From positions 1-64,000 of the forward strand of contig JASLDD010000290.1 in NCBI GenBank assembly GCA_030151725.1: 64,000 nt of DNA, given 5' to 3'. Of this stretch, positions 16,130-25,028 are shown one piece after another; positions within the stretch are counted from its first letter, which is position 1; every line of letters begins with the position of its first letter. Under the pieces are notes generated by a model. The model had not been told where the DNA came from. It saw only the letters and a list, made by a program, of their open reading frames with translations, and did no database searches. The stretch comes from Solirubrobacteraceae bacterium. Lineage in GTDB: Bacteria; Actinomycetota; Thermoleophilia; Solirubrobacterales; Solirubrobacteraceae. Both the position numbers and the translations under genes were made by a program.

Positions 16130-17737
16130 ATGTACGACTACGTGATCGTGGGTGCGGGATCGGCGGGATGCGTGCTCGCCAGTCGCCTGAGCGAGGATCC
16201 GGATGTCAGCGTGCTGCTGCTCGAGGCGGGGCCGCCGGACGTCAACGAGAACATCCACGTGCCGCTCGGCTATCTCAAACTGGGCGCCACGGAGGTCGAC
16301 TGGGACTATCACTCCGCCCCTGAGGCCGAGTGCTTCGGACGCCGGATCACGCTCCCGCGCGGGCGCGTGCTGGGTGGCTCCTCATCGATCAACGCGATGG
16401 TCTACATCCGCGGCAACCGCCTCGACTACGACTCGTGGGGCGTGCCTGGATGGTCGTTCGACGATCTGCTGCCCTACTTCATCAAGGCTGAGGACAACGA
16501 GCGCGGCGCATCGGAGCTCCACGGCGCCGGCGGTCCGCTGCCTGTCAGCGAAGAGCGCTCTCACAACCGGATCTCGCACGCGTTCGTTGATGCGGGTGTG
16601 CAGGCCGGGCTGCCTCACAACGAGGACTTCAACGGAGCCGAGCAGGACGGCGTCGGGATGTACCAGGTGACCCAGCGCGGTGGCATGCGCGCGAGCACGG
16701 CTGTTGCCTACCTGCATCCGGTCATGGAGCGGGCGAACCTGACGGTCATGCCCTACATGCTCGTCCAGCGCATCCTGTTCGAGGGCACGCGCGCGGTTGG
16801 CGTGCAGGCGAGCCGACTGGGAGAGGTGCAGGAGCTGCGCGCTGAGCGCGAGGTGATCCTGTGCGGCGGCTCCTACAACTCACCGCAGCTGCTGATGCTG
16901 TCGGGGATCGGGGGAGCCGAGCACCTCACGATGCGCGAGGTCGAGGTCTTGCTCGACCGCCCCACCGTCGGGGAGAACCTCTCCGACCATCCCGCCGCCC
17001 AGCTCGTGTGGACGACGCCTGAGCCCGAGAGCCTGCTCTTGGCGCTCGAGCCGGCGGCGCTCGAGCAGTTCGAAGCGACGCAGAGCGGGCCGTTCGCGTC
17101 CAATCTGGCCGAGGCCGGCGGCTTCATCCGGGTCGGCGCCGATGCGCCCGCACCGGACATCCAGTTCCATGTGGCCCCCGTGCACATCGTGGATGAGGGC
17201 ATGAGCGATCCCCAGGCGCATGGCGTGTGGGTCTCGCCGTGTCTGCTCACGGAGAAGAGCCGCGGCTCGGTCAGGCTGGCATCCAACGACCCCACGGCCA
17301 AGGTGATCGTGCACAACGCCTTCTACACCGAGGGCGACGACATGGAGCGGATGGTCGCGGGCCTGCGTGCGACGCTCGACATCTGCGGGCAGCCCGCCAT
17401 GAGGCCCTACTGCGCCGAGCCGTTCAACGTTCCCGATGGAGACAGCGAGCAGGCGCTGCGGGCGCATGTCGCACGTACGACATTCGCGGTCTATCACCCC
17501 GTGGGCACCTGCCGCATGGGCGAGGACGCCGACGCGGTCGTGGACCCTCAGCTGCGCGTCAACGGCGTGGAGGGCCTGCGGGTCGTCGACGCGTCGGTGA
17601 TGCCGACGGTACCGAGGGGCAACACCAACGCTCCCACGATCGCCCTGGCCGAGCGTGCCGCCGATCTGATCCGGCACGGTAAAGCGATGTCGGAGCCTGC
17701 AGCGGGCCAGGTCTCCCGCCAGCCGGCTGTGGCGTAG
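16130..17737 (+). CDS. GMC-family FAD oxidoreductase
   Basis: A 535-residue glucose-methanol-choline oxidoreductase. The N-terminus DYVIVGAGSAGCVLASRL binds FAD, GRVLGGSSSINAMVYIRG is GMC signature 1, SGIGGAEHL lies near signature 2, and VYHPVGTCRMG carries the catalytic His. NTNAPTIALAERAADLI closes the FAD domain. It oxidises an alcohol (choline or aliphatic alcohol type). The ATG at 16130 follows GGGAGGGAGCGAGG. It is probably cotranscribed with the next gene (18 bp gap). Confidence 0.93.
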   Translation: MYDYVIVGAGSAGCVLASRLSEDPDVSVLLLEAGPPDVNENIHVPLGYLKLGATEVDWDYHSAPEAECFGRRITLPRGRVLGGSSSINAMVYIRGNRLDYDSWGVPGWSFDDLLPYFIKAEDNERGASELHGAGGPLPVSEERSHNRISHAFVDAGVQAGLPHNEDFNGAEQDGVGMYQVTQRGGMRASTAVAYLHPVMERANLTVMPYMLVQRILFEGTRAVGVQASRLGEVQELRAEREVILCGGSYNSPQLLMLSGIGGAEHLTMREVEVLLDRPTVGENLSDHPAAQLVWTTPEPESLLLALEPAALEQFEATQSGPFASNLAEAGGFIRVGADAPAPDIQFHVAPVHIVDEGMSDPQAHGVWVSPCLLTEKSRGSVRLASNDPTAKVIVHNAFYTEGDDMERMVAGLRATLDICGQPAMRPYCAEPFNVPDGDSEQALRAHVARTTFAVYHPVGTCRMGEDADAVVDPQLRVNGVEGLRVVDASVMPTVPRGNTNAPTIALAERAADLIRHGKAMSEPAAGQVSRQPAVA

Positions 17738-17755
17738 CGTAAGCGAGCCATCGTC

Positions 17756-18583
17756 ATGAACGCCTCCCCCCGCAAGATCCACCATCTCAGCTGCGGCAGC
17801 ATGTGTCCGCGCGGCGCGCGCATGCTCGCCGGCGAGGGAGGGCTGCTGGCCACGACGAAGCTCGTCTGTCATTGCCTGCTGATCGAGGGCGCCGACGGCC
17901 TTACGCTGATCGACACGGGGTTCGGTCTCGATGACGTTCGCAGGCCGCGCCAGCTGGGCCTGGTGTTCGGGGCGATCGTGCGCCCGGTGCTCGAGGCGAG
18001 CGAGACGGCCATATCCCAGATCAAGGGACTCGGTCTCGACCCCGCCGACGTGCGCCACATCATCACCACCCATCTCGACCTCGATCATGCGGGCGGCTTG
18101 CCCGATTTCCCCGACGCGGAGGTGCACGTGCTGGGACGCGAGCTCGAGGCGGCGCTGCATCCGGCATGGGATCAACGGCTGCGCTACGTGGCCGCGCACT
18201 GGTCCCATGGCCCTCGCTGGGTGCAGCACGAGGCGGGCGGCGAGCAGTGGTTCGGGTTCGACAGCATCCGGCCGCTGCCCGACAGCGACGATGAGATCCT
18301 GTTGATACCGCTGATCGGCCACACCTACGGGCACGCGGGGGTCGCCGTCAGGGACGGCGACGGCTGGCTGCTGCACTGCGGCGACGCCTTCTTCCACCAC
18401 GGCGAGGTGCAGACCCCACCGCATTGCCCGCCCGGGCTACGCGCGTTTGCCGCCTTCGACCAGGTTGACGGCAAGGCGCGCCGGCAGAATGTGGAGCGCC
18501 TGCGCGAGCTGGCGGGAAGTCATGGCGATGAGGTGCGGCTGTTCTGCTCGCACGACGTCGCGATGCTGCCTGCTACCGGCTAG
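17756..18583 (+). CDS. MBL-fold metallo-hydrolase (lactonase-like)
   Basis: A 275-residue metallo-beta-lactamase-fold hydrolase with the metal motif THLDLDHAGG (HxDxDH), later IGHTYGHAG and HCGDAFFH, and a final CSHD. The layout resembles AHL-lactonases and related esterases. Adjacent to the GMC oxidase, it might open a lactone formed by alcohol oxidation; that is inference. It converges on the SDR gene with a 4-bp overlap. Confidence 0.9.
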   Translation: MNASPRKIHHLSCGSMCPRGARMLAGEGGLLATTKLVCHCLLIEGADGLTLIDTGFGLDDVRRPRQLGLVFGAIVRPVLEASETAISQIKGLGLDPADVRHIITTHLDLDHAGGLPDFPDAEVHVLGRELEAALHPAWDQRLRYVAAHWSHGPRWVQHEAGGEQWFGFDSIRPLPDSDDEILLIPLIGHTYGHAGVAVRDGDGWLLHCGDAFFHHGEVQTPPHCPPGLRAFAAFDQVDGKARRQNVERLRELAGSHGDEVRLFCSHDVAMLPATG

Positions 18584-19377
18584 GACTCCTCGGCGGCGCT
18601 GCGCGCCTCGCGCACGAGGCGGCGCATGCCCTTCAGCCAGCGCTCCGGGTCTGCGCCCTTGAGCGCCATGAAGCGGGCCACGTTCTCGTGGGGAAGGATC
18701 AGAAAGCGCTCATCGGCGATGCCCGCAACGACAGCGTCGGCGACATCCTCCGGTTCGATCAGCCCTCCCGACGCCAGCGCCGCGGCGCCCGCGGGCTCGT
18801 CCATGGCGAGGTCGAGCATTGGCGTGCGCACACCCTGAGGGCAGATGCACGACACGCGCACGCCCGCGGCGCGGTATTCGATCGACAGCCACTCAGCCAG
18901 CGACACGGCGGCGTGCTTGGTGACGCTGTAGACGAGCGATGAGACCTGGGTGAGCAGGCCGGCGGCGGAGGCGGTGTTGATCAGGTAGCCGTCGCCACGC
19001 TTGAGCATCTCCGGCAGCAGCGCGCGCGAGGCCCACACGTGCGCCATCACGTTGACCCGCCAAGCCTCGTCCCAGACCTCGTCGCCGGCCTCCGGTCCAC
19101 CCATTGCGCCGGGCACGCCGGCGTTAGAGATGAAGATGTCGATCGGCCCGTTGGCGTCGGTTGCCTGGGAGATGAGCGAGCGCACGCTCTCCTCGCGCCC
19201 GGCGTCGAACTCGACCGCCAGCCCGTCCACTTCGCGGGCGATCGCCTGGGCCGGCTCGAGCACCCGATCGGCGACCACGATCGCGCGGGCGCCCTCGGCG
19301 GCGAAGCGGCGGACGAGCGCGCGACCGATCCCCCCGGCGCCTCCCGTCACGACGATGTGCTTGTCGGCAAGCTCCAT
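18580..19377 (-). CDS. SDR family oxidoreductase
   Basis: A 265-residue classical short-chain dehydrogenase: cofactor motif TGGAGGIGRA, NAG in ISNAGVPG, catalytic Ser in NTASAAG, and Y-x-x-x-K in VYSVTKHA. Acidic VVAD after strand 2 suggests NAD preference. Substrate unknown. Its start is only 12 bp from that of the divergent hydrolase, so both messages may be leaderless. Confidence 0.93.
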   Translation of the reverse strand: MELADKHIVVTGGAGGIGRALVRRFAAEGARAIVVADRVLEPAQAIAREVDGLAVEFDAGREESVRSLISQATDANGPIDIFISNAGVPGAMGGPEAGDEVWDEAWRVNVMAHVWASRALLPEMLKRGDGYLINTASAAGLLTQVSSLVYSVTKHAAVSLAEWLSIEYRAAGVRVSCICPQGVRTPMLDLAMDEPAGAAALASGGLIEPEDVADAVVAGIADERFLILPHENVARFMALKGADPERWLKGMRRLVREARSAAEES

Positions 19378-19389
19378 CGGCCCTACTCT

Positions 19390-20166
19390 ATGTCAACTAT
19401 GTCTTTTCACGCCAGCGTCGCCACGCCCGTGGCGCCGATGTGGGGGGAGCTTCGCTACAGCGGCGAGCTCGCCCGCCTGCTGGCCGGTGGCACCCTGCTT
19501 CCTCCCCGCCGTCGCCGTGACGCTCCGCCGGTGCTGCTGATCCCGGGCTTCATGGCAGGCGATGCATCGCTGGCGATCATGCGCGGGTGGCTGCGCCGTC
19601 GTGGCCATCGCGTGGCGAGCAGCGGCATGGTCGTGAACGTCGACTGCGCCGAGCGCATCGTGACGAAGCTGGAGTCCCAGCTGGAGCGGATCGTCGAGCA
19701 CCGGGAGCGCCAGGTGGTGCTGATCGGTCAGAGCCGCGGCGGTGCCTTGGCGCGCGCTCTGGCTGTGCGTAGGCCGGAGCTCGTGTGTGGCCTGGTGATG
19801 CTCGGCTCGCCCGTCCGCGACGGCCTTGCGGTGTCGGCTCCGGTGCTGCGCACGGTGCGCTGGCTGGCGCGCCTCGGCGACATCGGACTGCCGGGGCTGT
19901 TCTCGAGCAGCTGCCGCGACGGGGAGTGCTGCGAGCGCTTCAACGGGGAGCTGGCCGCGCCGCTCGAGTCGCACATAGAGGCGCTGGCGGTGTACTCGCG
20001 CAGCGACGCCATCGTGGACTGGCGCGCGTGCCTCGACCCCCATGCGGAGCAGGTCGAGGTCGACTCGAGCCACTGTGGCATGTCGGTCCACCCGGCCGTC
20101 TACAGGGTGCTCGATCGCGTTCTCGACAGCGCGCACGATCGCGCCTCGCTCGCCGCAGCCGGCTGA
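19390..20166 (+). CDS. Alpha/beta hydrolase
   Basis: A 258-residue alpha/beta-fold hydrolase: VLLIPGFMAGD oxyanion region, nucleophile elbow GQSRGG, acid in YSRSDAIVD and His in SSHCGMSV. It resembles lipase/esterase-like proteins of actinobacteria. Two ATGs (19390, 19399) are possible starts. No Shine-Dalgarno fits between them and the divergent SDR gene. Confidence 0.85.
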   Translation: MSTMSFHASVATPVAPMWGELRYSGELARLLAGGTLLPPRRRRDAPPVLLIPGFMAGDASLAIMRGWLRRRGHRVASSGMVVNVDCAERIVTKLESQLERIVEHRERQVVLIGQSRGGALARALAVRRPELVCGLVMLGSPVRDGLAVSAPVLRTVRWLARLGDIGLPGLFSSSCRDGECCERFNGELAAPLESHIEALAVYSRSDAIVDWRACLDPHAEQVEVDSSHCGMSVHPAVYRVLDRVLDSAHDRASLAAAG

Positions 20167-20222
20167 GCGACTTGCCGGCCCGCCGCGCCAAGCGTGTGCA
20201 GCAGCGCATACCATCTCGCCCC

Positions 20223-20720
20223 ATGCCCAATGCCGATGAGATGCTCGCTGCGGCTGCGTCCAACGCAGCGAAGCTCGCTGCACCCGGGCTGAGCCCGCGA
20301 CCGCGGCGAAAAGTGGCGGTGCTCGCCTGCATGGACACGCGCCTTGACCTGTTCCCGATGCTGGGGCTGGAGCGAGGCGACGCGCACATCATCCGCAATG
20401 CCGGGGGCCTGGTGACCGACGATGCGCTGCGCTCGCTGAGCGCGTCTCAGCGTCTGCTGGGAACCGAGGAGATCGTCGTTGTGATGCACGAGGGCTGCGG
20501 CCTGCACAGGGCCTCCGAGGATCAGTTCACGCAGCTGCTGGAGGCCGACGGCGTCCTGCCGAACTGGCGCCTTGGCGCCTTCAACGACATCGAGGCCACC
20601 CTTCGCTACAGCCTCACGCGCCTGCGGGACGCCCGCGAGCTGCCCTGGCGCGAGAACATCAGGGGCTTTGTGTTCGATCCCGAGACGGGCGTGCTGCGCG
20701 AGGTGGACAGCGCGGCGTAG
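20223..20720 (+). CDS. Beta-class carbonic anhydrase
   Basis: A 165-residue carbonic anhydrase with zinc and dyad residues C36-M-D38-T-R40 and H89-E-G-C92. The length matches the short Rv1284-like beta class. It would hydrate CO2 to bicarbonate in the cytoplasm. Gaps of 56 bp upstream and 9 bp downstream on the same strand suggest expression with the Lrp gene. Confidence 0.92.
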   Translation: MPNADEMLAAAASNAAKLAAPGLSPRPRRKVAVLACMDTRLDLFPMLGLERGDAHIIRNAGGLVTDDALRSLSASQRLLGTEEIVVVMHEGCGLHRASEDQFTQLLEADGVLPNWRLGAFNDIEATLRYSLTRLRDARELPWRENIRGFVFDPETGVLREVDSAA

Positions 20721-20729
20721 GGTTCTCGC

Positions 20730-21179
20730 ATGGCCAAGCCTCCCGATCTCGATTCGATCGATCTGGAGATCATCGAGCTGCTGCGCTGCGATGCGCGGCG
20801 GACATTGGCCGACATCGGCGAGCGCGTCTCGCTGTCGCCGCCGGCGGTCAAGCGCCGGGTCGACCGACTGGAGCGCGAGCGGGTGATAACCGGCTACACG
20901 GTGCTCGTCGACCATGCCCTGCTCGGACAGCCCCGGCAGGCGTTCACAGAGCTGCGCTTTGCCGGCAACTCGACGGTCGATGAGATCGCTGCGATCGCGC
21001 GAGACATCCCCGAGGTGCAGACCATCTTCACCACGGCGGGGGATCCGGACGCGCTGGCGTGGATTCGCGTCAGGGACGTGGAGGATCTCAAGCGGGTCAT
21101 CGACCTGCTCCGGCGCAGCGGTCGCGTGACGGGCACCAAGACGTTGATGGTGCTCGGCACCTCAACCGCCTCCGCGTAG
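20730..21179 (+). CDS. Lrp/AsnC family transcriptional regulator
   Basis: A 149-residue feast/famine regulator. Residues 8-60 form the helix-turn-helix (LDSIDLEIIELLRCDARRT, then LSPPAVKRRVDRLE) and residues 70-145 the RAM ligand-binding domain. Such proteins sense amino acids and act locally or globally. Its stop lies 2 bp before the next start, so it is likely in one operon with the dehydrogenase-like gene. Confidence 0.92.
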   Translation: MAKPPDLDSIDLEIIELLRCDARRTLADIGERVSLSPPAVKRRVDRLERERVITGYTVLVDHALLGQPRQAFTELRFAGNSTVDEIAAIARDIPEVQTIFTTAGDPDALAWIRVRDVEDLKRVIDLLRRSGRVTGTKTLMVLGTSTASA

Positions 21180-21181
21180 CG

Positions 21182-22096
21182 ATGAGCGAGCGCGTGGCGA
21201 TCGTGGGCGCGGGGCTGATGGGCTCGCAGATCGGTTGTGAGTATGCGCTTGCGGGCTGCGCGGTGCGCTGGATCGTGCGCGACTCAGCGCGCGCCCGGGG
21301 GCGAGTGGAGCGTGCGCTGGAGCTGGCGCTGCACCACGGTCTCGCGGATGCCTCCGTCGTGCACCAGGCCCGCGAGCGCATGACCTTCGTGGAGGACCAA
21401 GACCACGAACACGAGCCAGAGCGGCTTGACCTGATCGTGGAGTCGCTGCCCGAGGATCTCGAGCTCAAGGCAGCCGTGCTCGGCGAGCTGTGCGCTCGCC
21501 ACCCGGAGGCGATCGTTGCGAGCAACACCTCCTCGGTATCGATCTCGGCGTTGGGCGAGGCGGCGGGGGTGGCGGAGAGGATGATTGCCACTCACTACTG
21601 GAACCCGCCGCTGCTGATGCCCCTTGTCGAGGTGGTGGCGGGGGAGCGCACGCCGGTGAGACTGCGAGACCGCGTGGTGGCGGTGCTGCGCGAGATCGGC
21701 AAGCGTCCGGTGGTGCTCGAGCGCGAGGTGCCGGGCCTGCTCTGGAATCGGCTGCAGCTGGCGGTCCTGCGCGAGTGCCTGTGGCTGGTAGAAAACGGGA
21801 TCGCCGCCCCGGAGACGATCGACGAGGTGATGCGCGACGGACTGGCGCGGCGCTGGCAGCTGACGGGACCGCTCGAGACGGTGGGCCTCGGGGGCGCCCA
21901 GACGTTCGACGCGATCGCCGAGAACCTGTTCCCAGTGCTCTCGAGCGCCCCCTCCGCCGGCTCGGCCTTCGCGGCGCACGTGCCCCAAGATCAGGACCGG
22001 TTGCACACCTTGCGCGAGCGCCGCGACGAGGCCCTGGCGCAGGCTCTGCGGGCTGAAAGAGCGGCGGCGTTTGACCAAGAGCAGGACCATCTATAG
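21182..22096 (+). CDS. 3-hydroxyacyl-CoA dehydrogenase family protein
   Basis: A 304-residue NAD-dependent dehydrogenase. VAIVGAGLMGSQIG is the Rossmann motif, SNTSSVSIS is conserved, and HYWNPPLLMPLVEVV carries the catalytic His. The C-terminal helical domain is short, as in L-carnitine dehydrogenase-like and other non-fatty-acid members. With a TMADH-like gene downstream and a BKACE gene 24 kb away, a carnitine-like 3-hydroxy substrate is conceivable but unproven. Confidence 0.88.
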   Translation: MSERVAIVGAGLMGSQIGCEYALAGCAVRWIVRDSARARGRVERALELALHHGLADASVVHQARERMTFVEDQDHEHEPERLDLIVESLPEDLELKAAVLGELCARHPEAIVASNTSSVSISALGEAAGVAERMIATHYWNPPLLMPLVEVVAGERTPVRLRDRVVAVLREIGKRPVVLEREVPGLLWNRLQLAVLRECLWLVENGIAAPETIDEVMRDGLARRWQLTGPLETVGLGGAQTFDAIAENLFPVLSSAPSAGSAFAAHVPQDQDRLHTLRERRDEALAQALRAERAAAFDQEQDHL

Positions 22097-22099
22097 GCT

Positions 22100-22117
22100 A
22101 TATCGACTGATCGATAT
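22100..22117. promoter_or_regulatory. Class 1 dyad site A
   Basis: ATATCGACTGATCGATAT has 7-bp perfect arms around CTGA, 32 bp before the TMADH-like start codon. It overlaps a TATGAT box and is the best-conserved copy of the repeated motif. Confidence 0.7.
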
Positions 22118-22149
22118 GATAAGGGCAGAGCGGCGATAGGAACAGGCTG

Positions 22150-24267
22150 ATGGCTCGAGACCCCCGTCATGACGTCCTCTTCGAGCCGGTGCCGATCGGC
22201 CCGAAGACGCTTCGCAACCGCTTCTATCAGAGCCCCCACTGCACGAGCTTTGGGGCTGAGCTGCCGGGAGCCCAGGCGCACATCCGCGCGATGAAGGCGG
22301 AGGGGGGCTGGGCGGCTGTCAACACAGAGTTCTGCTCGGTGCATCCCTCCAGCGACTCGCGCCCGCTGGTATCTGCGCGCCTGTGGGACGACGACGATGC
22401 GCGCAACCTGGGCAAGATGGTTGAGCTGGCGCACGAGCACGGTGCGCTGGCGGGGGTGGAGCTGTGGCACGGAGGATGCGTGGCGGGCAACCTCGAGAGC
22501 CGCATGCCGGCTCGCAGCGTCAGCCAGCTGAGCGACGACGGCCTGTATGCGACGAGTTGCTACGAGCTCGACAAGGCGGGCATCCGCGAGATCCAGGGCT
22601 ACTACGTGGCGGCGGCGCGCCGTGCGCGGGACGTTGGCTTCGACATGATCAACATCGAGGGCGCCGAGTGTGGGGCGCTGCCGCAGCACTTCCTGATGTC
22701 GAAGTTCAACCATCGCTGCGACCAGTACGGCGGTTCGCTGGCCAACCGTGCGCGCTTCTGGCTGGAGACCGTGGAGCAGGTGCGCGAGGCGGTGGGCGGG
22801 GACTGCGCGGTCACGATCCGCCTGTGCGTGGACACGCTCAACGACAACCCGCTGGGGATCCGCGCGGCGGAGGAGGCCTACGAGTTCATCGAGCTGGGCG
22901 ACCACTTGGTCGACTTTTGGGACCTGCAGGCGGGCGGTTGGTCGGCGGCTGAATGGGCGGGCGACGATGCGGTGGCGTCGCGCTTCGCCGGCGAGTTCTC
23001 ACACCGGGAGTACATCGAGGCGGTGCGCCCGGCGACGAAGAAGCCGATCGCCGCAGTGGGGCGCTTCACGAACCCCGACACGATGGCCGCTGCGATTCGC
23101 TCGGGAGTGATCGACATCATCGCCGCCGCGCGTCCCTCGATCGCAGATCCGTTCCTGCCGCAGAAGATCGAACAGGGGCGCTATGACGAGATCCGCGAGT
23201 GCATCGGCTGCAACATCTGCGCGTCGCGCTTTGCGATCGGCGCGCCGATCGTGTGCACGCAGAACGCGACCCTCGGCGAGGAGTTCCGTCGCGGCTGGCA
23301 TCCCGAGCGCTTCACCACGGCTGCCAACCACGGGCAGACCGTGCTGGTCGTGGGCGCGGGACCGGCTGGCATGGAGTGCACGATGGTGCTCGGCAAGCGC
23401 GGCTTGAGCGCTGTGCACCTGGTGGACGAGCAGGACGCGCTCGGCGGCAGCATGCGCGCGATCAGCGCCTACCCCCATCTGGGCGAGTGGGGTCGCCTGA
23501 CGATCTACCGTCAGATTCAGATGGAGAAGCTCGCGAACGTCGAGGTGATCCTGGGCACGCGCCTCACCGCCGAGGACGTGTTCACATATGGCGCTGAGAT
23601 CGTTGTGGTCGCCACCGGCGCAAGCTGGCGCGCCGACGGCATGAACGGCCCCACCCAGGCCCCGATCCCCGGCGCGGAGCACGACCACGTGTTCACTCCG
23701 GAACAGGTGTCGAGTGCGGGCGGTGACATCCCCGGCGAGCGCATCCTCGTGTACGACACCGACGGCTACTTCACCGCCGTGGGGATGGCCGAGCTGCTGC
23801 TGGCGGCGGGCAAGCGGGTGACGGTGGTGAGCCCCTTCGCCAACCTCGCGCCGTTCCTGTTCATGACGGGCGAGGGCTTCAGGGTCAATCGCGAACTGCG
23901 CGCCCAGGGGGTGGAGGTCCTTCCGCTGCACGTCCTGAGCGAGATCGCGCCGGAAGGGCTGCGCGGGCAGAACGTGTGGGCTCCCGATCCCGTTGAGTGG
24001 CAGGCCGATGCGGTAGTGCTCGTCACCCAGCGCCGGCCCCGCGATGAGCTCTACCGCGAGCTGACCGTCGACCCCGAGCGCCTGGCTCGCGAGGAGATCG
24101 AGGCGGTGTATCGCATCGGCGACTGCTTGGCGCCGCGCACGATCGCCGAAAACGTGTTCGACGGGCATCGTCTGGCGCGCGAGATCGACAGCGCCGACCC
24201 CGCCACGCCGCTGCCCTACCTGCGCGAGCTGCCCGACGTCCATCGCCCACGCCTTCAGCGCGCGTGA
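22150..24267 (+). CDS. Trimethylamine/dimethylamine/histamine dehydrogenase-family flavoprotein
   Basis: A 705-residue iron-sulfur flavoprotein. The N-terminus closely follows trimethylamine dehydrogenase (TMADH): C31 sits where TMADH Cys30 holds FMN covalently, and C351, C354, C357 and C369 match the 4Fe-4S ligands. The C-terminal half has ADP/FAD folds (VLVVGAGPAGMECTMVLG). Compared with TMADH, Tyr60 is F61, Trp355 is F361, Tyr169 is E170 and His172 is E173; Trp264 (W269) and Asp267 (D272) are kept. It probably oxidises an amine other than trimethylamine and passes electrons to the ETF encoded next (GTGA overlap). Confidence 0.9.
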   Translation: MARDPRHDVLFEPVPIGPKTLRNRFYQSPHCTSFGAELPGAQAHIRAMKAEGGWAAVNTEFCSVHPSSDSRPLVSARLWDDDDARNLGKMVELAHEHGALAGVELWHGGCVAGNLESRMPARSVSQLSDDGLYATSCYELDKAGIREIQGYYVAAARRARDVGFDMINIEGAECGALPQHFLMSKFNHRCDQYGGSLANRARFWLETVEQVREAVGGDCAVTIRLCVDTLNDNPLGIRAAEEAYEFIELGDHLVDFWDLQAGGWSAAEWAGDDAVASRFAGEFSHREYIEAVRPATKKPIAAVGRFTNPDTMAAAIRSGVIDIIAAARPSIADPFLPQKIEQGRYDEIRECIGCNICASRFAIGAPIVCTQNATLGEEFRRGWHPERFTTAANHGQTVLVVGAGPAGMECTMVLGKRGLSAVHLVDEQDALGGSMRAISAYPHLGEWGRLTIYRQIQMEKLANVEVILGTRLTAEDVFTYGAEIVVVATGASWRADGMNGPTQAPIPGAEHDHVFTPEQVSSAGGDIPGERILVYDTDGYFTAVGMAELLLAAGKRVTVVSPFANLAPFLFMTGEGFRVNRELRAQGVEVLPLHVLSEIAPEGLRGQNVWAPDPVEWQADAVVLVTQRRPRDELYRELTVDPERLAREEIEAVYRIGDCLAPRTIAENVFDGHRLAREIDSADPATPLPYLRELPDVHRPRLQRA

Positions 24268-25028
24268 GGATCCTCGTCGCTGTCAAGCAGGCGGCCCGTC
24301 TGAAAAGCGACTACGTGCAAGACGCCGCCGCGCCGCCGGTCCTCGAGCGCGAGCTGAACGAGTGGGATGCGTTTGCGCTCGAGGCGGCGCTGCGACTGCG
24401 CGAGGCGGGCGATGAGGTGGTGGCTGCGACGGTCGGCGATGGGGGCGCCGAGCAGGTGCTGAGGACGTGCCTGGCGACGGGCGCGGACCGCGCGATTCGC
24501 GTCTGGGATCCGGTGCTCGCCTCCGCCGATCCGCTGGCGCTCGCCACTGTTCTGGCTGCGGTGGCCGGCCGCGAGGATCCTGGTCTGATCCTGTGCGGGG
24601 CGCAGTCTTCGGATGGGGCCAATGCGGCCACCGGGGTCGCGCTGGCCGGGCTGCTGGACCTGCCACGGGTGGCGGTGGTGAGGGCAATCGAGCGCGACGG
24701 CGAGCGGCTGCTGGTGGAGCGTGAGCTCGACGGTGGAGCTGTGGAGCTGCTGGGAGTCACGCTGCCCGCGCTGCTCACTATCCAGACGGGGATTCACGAG
24801 TTGCGTCGCGCCAACCTGCGGGCCATCAAGCAGGCTCGCGGCAAGCCGCTTGCGACGATGAGCCTGGAGGGTCTGGACTTGGATCCGGACACCGTCCATG
24901 CGGCGGGCGGCTCGCGCACGTTGCGACTGCTCGAGCCAGAGCGCAGCAGGGCAAGCATGATCGAGGGGCCGCCCGGCGATGTCGCCGAGCGCATCCTCGA
25001 GATCGTGACAGGAGCTCTGCGCACGTGA
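24264..25028 (+). CDS. etfB: Electron transfer flavoprotein subunit beta
   Basis: A 254-residue ETF beta/FixA protein: ILVAVKQAARLKSD start, NEWDAFALEAALRLRE, and ILCGAQSSDGANAATG for AMP/FAD binding. With EtfA it carries electrons from dehydrogenases towards the quinone pool. The GTG start overlaps the stop of the TMADH-like gene, and its own stop overlaps etfA, so all three are translationally coupled. TMADH is known to use ETF as acceptor, so the order is functionally coherent. Confidence 0.93.
   Translation: MRILVAVKQAARLKSDYVQDAAAPPVLERELNEWDAFALEAALRLREAGDEVVAATVGDGGAEQVLRTCLATGADRAIRVWDPVLASADPLALATVLAAVAGREDPGLILCGAQSSDGANAATGVALAGLLDLPRVAVVRAIERDGERLLVERELDGGAVELLGVTLPALLTIQTGIHELRRANLRAIKQARGKPLATMSLEGLDLDPDTVHAAGGSRTLRLLEPERSRASMIEGPPGDVAERILEIVTGALRT

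Noticed and set aside
16880..18424. A 514-codon minus-strand frame across the GMC and MBL genes
   Set aside because: Both plus-strand genes have complete catalytic motifs; the opposite translation is Arg/His-rich and featureless.
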